From Clostridia bacterium (lineage in GTDB: Bacteria; Bacillota_A; Clostridia; Oscillospirales; Acutalibacteraceae): DNA of 8,968 bases. The first letter of the stretch is position 1, and the number at the start of each line of letters is the position of its first letter. Under the pieces are notes generated by a model that was given only the letters and a program-made list of their open reading frames with translations, was not told the DNA's origin and did not search any database. The translations under genes were made by a program, and so were the position numbers. Of the stretch, positions 7,120 to 8,968 are shown in pieces. The DNA lies in the NCBI GenBank assembly GCA_017441045.1, contig JAFSAK010000069.1:1-8968 (forward strand). Reading direction: 5' to 3'.

Positions 7120-7218
7120 TTTTCCACCGAGTTATCCACCGTATAAACCGCGATTTATCCACAAAATCCCACTTTTCAACCGCTAAAATGTTGATTATTC
7201 GGTGGATAAGTTGGATAA
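7120..7218. promoter_or_regulatory. DnaA-box cluster (origin-like)
   Basis: The DnaA consensus is TTATNCACA. Present here are TTATCCACC (7132-7140, +), the perfect TTATCCACA (7155-7163, +), TTATCCACC (7201-7209, -) and TTATCCAAC (7210-7218, -), the last two directly abutting. A weaker TTTTCCACC is at 7120-7128 (+). The 8-mer TTATCCAC occurs three times within 78 bases, which is very unlikely by chance. The flank on the left is strongly AT-rich. This may be the chromosomal origin or a DnaA-titrating cluster such as those known outside oriC in B. subtilis; no dnaA or dnaN gene is in view to decide. Confidence 0.7.
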
Positions 7219-7249
7219 CTTTATGGGTTGTCCAGGTTTACATAATGTA

Positions 7250-7282
7250 CGAAAAATGCAACATTTCGTCGAAAAATGTAAC
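7250..7282. repeat. 13-base direct repeat with 20-base period
   Basis: CGAAAAATGCAAC (7250-7262) and CGAAAAATGTAAC (7270-7282) differ at one position and are offset by 20 bases, about two helical turns. The inverse CATTTCG (7262-7268) lies between them, so two alternative small hairpins could form. It lies just downstream of the leftward gene ending at 7298 and next to the DnaA boxes. Confidence 0.6.
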
Positions 7283-7297
7283 TTTTATGAATATGAC

Positions 7298-7678
7298 TTA
7301 CAAAAGTATATATAAAAGGGCCAAAAGCAATAGTTTATCCGATTTTTCCGACTGTAAAATGAGCAAAAGTCCGATTATGAGAAGAATATCTGGGTCGGCG
7401 CCGATTTTTCCTAAAAATGAGTTTAAAAATTCTCCGCCGCCCGATAAAATTCCTTCCGCAAAACCTATGGCGCCTATATCCTTTTTATTTTCGGAATTTT
7501 TTTCTTCACTTAGGCTTCCTTTTGGTGTATTATTAGGTAAAGAGCCCTCCCCCACCTTTAAAAAGGCGGGTGAAGGAGGTACTGCGTTGCGTCCCCTTTG
7601 GGCAGATTTTTGCATCTGCCTCATTTTTTCAAGGGCCTCTTGTTGTCTTAATAAAAATTCGTAATTTGGCTCTGCCAT
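7298..7678 (-). CDS. Hypothetical protein with C-terminal hydrophobic hairpin
   Basis: Not recognised as a named family. The protein has 126 residues from ATG (complement of 7676-7678). I prefer this to an in-frame TTG at 7685-7687, which would leave no gap to the preceding AGAG. The N-terminus MAEPNYEF leads into a charged helix (about residues 5-28). A Pro/Gly-rich middle (about 29-60) is encoded by a palindromic GC-rich repeat. The C-terminus has two leucine-rich hydrophobic stretches (about 98-109 and 115-126), separated by a short charged turn, ending in LLYILL. This suggests a membrane-associated hairpin. It is the last of three minus-strand genes; its start lies 11 bases after the stop of the middle gene. 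Proteins with this kind of C-terminus occur in clostridial genomes as far as I recall, but I know of no assigned function. Confidence 0.7.
   Translation of the reverse strand: MAEPNYEFLLRQQEALEKMRQMQKSAQRGRNAVPPSPAFLKVGEGSLPNNTPKGSLSEEKNSENKKDIGAIGFAEGILSGGGEFLNSFLGKIGADPDILLIIGLLLILQSEKSDKLLLLALLYILL
7545..7579. repeat. Imperfect GC-rich palindrome inside a coding region
   Basis: CCCTCCCCCACCTTT (7545-7559) faces AAAGGCGGGTGAAGGAGG (7562-7579). The arms pair through CCTCC/GGAGG and CACC/GGTG with a few mismatches. The sequence differs from the AT-rich surroundings and resembles short dispersed palindromic repeats of gut clostridia (recollection, not verified). It encodes part of the Pro/Gly-rich linker of the small protein in frame. 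Confidence 0.55.
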
Positions 7679-7689
7679 AGTTATCAACT

Positions 7690-8034
7690 CTAAAAATTAA
7701 ATATGCCGCTCTCTTTAAGCAGAGGTAATATATCTATAAGCCGCAGTATTTTTACGGCGGTATCTACCTTTTCTTTCTTGGGCGGACTCAAATTATCTTT
7801 AAGGGCCAAAAGCAGTTTTGTTCTGCTATCGTTGCCTTTGGATTTAAGCATAGTGACTATATGCATTATTTTTTGCATTTCATCGGCCGTGGGCATACCT
7901 TCTCCTACGGATAAAGAGGTCTTTTTTTCTTCGGCGGATTGTTCGCCTAAGAGCCCCTCGGCCATACGCCGTACCCTTTCCATACTTTCGGGGTCGTTTA
8001 AAATCCCCGCCAACTTTTCGCTTATATCATCCAT
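7690..8034 (-). CDS. Hypothetical helical protein, middle gene of a three-gene cluster
   Basis: Unrecognised cytoplasmic-looking protein of 114 residues, predicted mostly helical from its pattern. It opens MDDISEKLAGILNDPESMERV, has a variable polar stretch at about 33-46, then PTADEMQKIMHIVTMLKSKGNDSRTK-type helices with a basic LLLALKDNLSPPKKEKVDTAVK segment, and ends in a hydrophobic helix (LRLIDILPLLKESGIF). No signal peptide or cysteine is seen. The start codon directly follows the stop of the upstream gene (TAA then ATG), with GGTGG in that gene's last codons serving as ribosome binding site. The three genes are therefore almost certainly cotranscribed. From memory, similar proteins with a conserved LLLALKP/D-L-S block and a C-terminal LLPLLKE are annotated as hypothetical in clostridia. 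No function can be assigned. Confidence 0.78.
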   Translation of the reverse strand: MDDISEKLAGILNDPESMERVRRMAEGLLGEQSAEEKKTSLSVGEGMPTADEMQKIMHIVTMLKSKGNDSRTKLLLALKDNLSPPKKEKVDTAVKILRLIDILPLLKESGIFNF

Positions 8035-8286
8035 TTAGTTTCCACCGCCGAGCATTTTATTTATAATCGCTTTCGCATCTTCGCTTGAAAGCATCTTTTT
8101 AAGATTATCTCCTTTTAGAGCCGACTCGAGTTTGCTTCGGTCACTTTCGCTAAGGGCGGATAATATTCCCGAAAGATCGCCGTTTTGGGCGGCGGAAATC
8201 GAAGATTTATCTATTTTCCCGCCCGAATTTGCGATAACAGAATTTATCAGTTTTTCTTTATTTATACCATCAAAATTATTATTCAT
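8035..8286 (-). CDS. Small hypothetical protein, first gene of a three-gene cluster
   Basis: Unrecognised protein of 83 residues, rich in Ser, Lys, Asn, Leu and Gly, with no signal peptide, membrane segment or cysteine. It appears to consist of several short amphipathic helices: INKEKLINSVIANSG, LSGILSALSESDRSKLESAL, and LKKMLSSEDAKAIINKML before a GGGN end. The start (complement of 8284-8286) has a strong GGAGGG (complement of 8293-8298) 6 bases upstream. It is the promoter-proximal gene of the leftward cluster and diverges from the phosphoesterase gene across only 54 bases. I could not place a convincing sigma-A promoter there. Its short helical architecture resembles that of the middle gene product, which suggests the two may interact, but that is inference only. 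Confidence 0.75.
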   Translation of the reverse strand: MNNNFDGINKEKLINSVIANSGGKIDKSSISAAQNGDLSGILSALSESDRSKLESALKGDNLKKMLSSEDAKAIINKMLGGGN

Positions 8287-8340
8287 ATAAATCCCTCCAT
8301 TTAATACTATGAAAATTTTCAGAATTTATGAGGCGCTGTT

Positions 8341-8814
8341 ATGAGATTACTTGTTATTTCCGATACCCATAAAAATTCATTTATAATCGATAGAATTATA
8401 AGAAACCAACCCGAAGCTACGCATATTTTCTTTTTGGGGGACGTAGTTTCGGATATTGAAGATTTGCAAAAGGAATATAAGGATAGAATATTTCATATCG
8501 TGAGGGGTAACTGCGATGGCTTTTGCTCCTACCCCGATTACGATATTATAAAACTTGAAAACCAAAATATCCTCTATACCCACGGGCATAATTTTTCTGT
8601 AAAATACGGCATAACCCGAATTTTAGAGTTTGCCAAAAACTGCGGATGCAGTATCGCTCTTTACGGGCATACTCATATCCCCATTGTAACCTATGAAGAT
8701 GAGGTTTACATTGTTAACCCCGGCTCCCCTTCAAGACCACGGGAAAGCAGGCCCTCATATGCGGTTATAGATATTGTAGATGGCGGAATCAAACCTATCA
8801 TTATTTACCTTTAA
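8341..8814 (+). CDS. YfcE/MJ0936-type metallophosphoesterase
   Basis: Cytoplasmic two-metal phosphodiesterase of 157 residues. Family members such as E. coli YfcE and Methanocaldococcus MJ0936 hydrolyse phosphodiester substrates in vitro with manganese or nickel; the physiological substrate is generally unknown. The metal-binding motifs are complete and in order: SDTH with D8 and H10, LGD with D34, GNCD with N57, THGH with H81, and YGHTH with H110 and H112, followed by NPGS at 126-129. The length is normal for this short subfamily. The ATG at 8341 follows a modest GAGG (8330-8333) by 7 bases and coincides with the canonical MRLLVISDTH start. It is divergent from the three-gene cluster and 53 bases ahead of tspO, with no terminator between, so the two may be cotranscribed. 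Confidence 0.93.
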   Translation: MRLLVISDTHKNSFIIDRIIRNQPEATHIFFLGDVVSDIEDLQKEYKDRIFHIVRGNCDGFCSYPDYDIIKLENQNILYTHGHNFSVKYGITRILEFAKNCGCSIALYGHTHIPIVTYEDEVYIVNPGSPSRPRESRPSYAVIDIVDGGIKPIIIYL

Positions 8815-8867
8815 AAGTTATAAATTTTCAAAAAATTCATATACTTACATTGACTGGAGATGATTTT

Positions 8868-8968
8868 TTGAAAATAGATTGGAAGAAACTTATAGGTTAT
8901 ATTGCTCTACCCATTATAATCGGCGCTATTGTTGGATGGCTTACTTCGGGCGGTATGGAAAAATTTAA
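8868..8968 (+). CDS. tspO: TspO/MBR-family membrane protein, N-terminal fragment
   Basis: Only 33 codons and two bases are inside the window. The start is TTG at 8868-8870, set by GGAG (8856-8859) 8 bases upstream. The visible protein begins MKIDWKKLIGYIALP, enters a first membrane helix at about residues 9-26 (IGYIALPIIIGAIVGWL) and continues TSGGMEKF. The motif of a Lys/Trp start, an L-x-x-P-L/I helix and TSGGME before the expected LNKPPLSPP segment is typical of Firmicutes TspO, the tryptophan-rich bacterial homologue of the mitochondrial translocator protein. This five-helix membrane protein binds porphyrins. The diagnostic PPxSPP and Trp-rich parts lie beyond the edge, so the call rests on the N-terminus alone. 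A TATACT at 8840-8845 could be its -10 box, but no good -35 accompanies it. Confidence 0.72.
   Translation, partial: MKIDWKKLIGYIALPIIIGAIVGWLTSGGMEKF

Larger units (their letters stand above)
6938..7297. other. 360-base AT-rich intergenic region with DnaA boxes
   Basis: No convincing gene lies here. From right to left it holds a pair of 13-base direct repeats (7250-7282), a compact DnaA-box cluster (7120-7218), a T-rich stretch on the plus strand (about 7000-7119) that could melt easily, and the ABC-F promoter (6962-6990). The 10-mer TTTACATAAT occurs on both sides of the boxes (7071-7080 and 7237-7246). No clear terminator is seen for the leftward gene that ends at 7298. Confidence 0.7.

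Noticed and set aside
7188..7664. 158-codon plus-strand frame spanning the DnaA boxes and the small hypothetical gene
   Set aside because: It overlaps the better-supported minus-strand gene almost entirely. Its own sequence is low-quality and it has no ribosome binding site ahead of the ATG.
8304..8331. Possible sporulation sigma-E-like promoter on the minus strand (TCATAAA, 13 bases, CATAGTAT) ahead of the three-gene cluster
   Set aside because: The match is partial, the sequence is AT-rich, and the implied transcript start near 8297 would fall inside the GGAGGG ribosome binding site.

Overview
The window looks like chromosomal DNA from a low-to-moderate GC Gram-positive anaerobe, most likely class Clostridia (an Oscillospiraceae/Ruminococcaceae-type gut bacterium is my guess). 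The evidence is a clostridial-type 2[4Fe-4S] ferredoxin, RicT of the RNase Y-associated Y-complex encoded directly after holB (as in Firmicutes), strong GGAGG ribosome binding sites, sigma-A promoters close to consensus, a Gram-positive LexA box and a Firmicutes-style TspO start. No rRNA, tRNA, transposase or CRISPR array is visible.

Layout. At the left edge a minus-strand gene enters the window with only its first 19 codons. It has a near-perfect promoter and a perfect LexA (SOS) operator. Next comes a tight plus-strand operon, trpS-holB-ricT, in which consecutive genes overlap by ATGA: tryptophanyl-tRNA synthetase, DNA polymerase III delta-prime subunit and the RicT iron-sulfur protein. A 56-residue ferredoxin with its own promoter and a strong terminator follows. 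Then comes a single-gene unit for a lipoprotein made of three diverged copies of an unrecognised domain of about 140 residues. It converges on a shared hairpin terminator with an ABC-F ATPase gene on the minus strand.

Upstream of the ABC-F gene is a 360-base, very AT-rich intergenic region with a compact cluster of DnaA boxes, two on each strand plus a weak one. It resembles a replication origin or an origin-distal DnaA-binding cluster. Three small minus-strand genes of unknown function follow, packed with almost no spacing. The last one transcribed carries a GC-rich palindromic repeat in its coding sequence. Divergent from them is a YfcE-type metallophosphoesterase, followed at the right edge by the first 33 codons of a TspO/MBR-family membrane protein.

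How the genes fit together. trpS, holB and ricT are housekeeping functions (tRNA charging, clamp loading, RNA processing) sharing a transcript. The ferredoxin and the ABC-F gene have their own promoters. The least explained parts are the SOS-controlled edge gene, the DnaA-box region, the three-repeat lipoprotein and the three-gene unknown cluster. I do not see a complete multi-gene system that I can call new with confidence.
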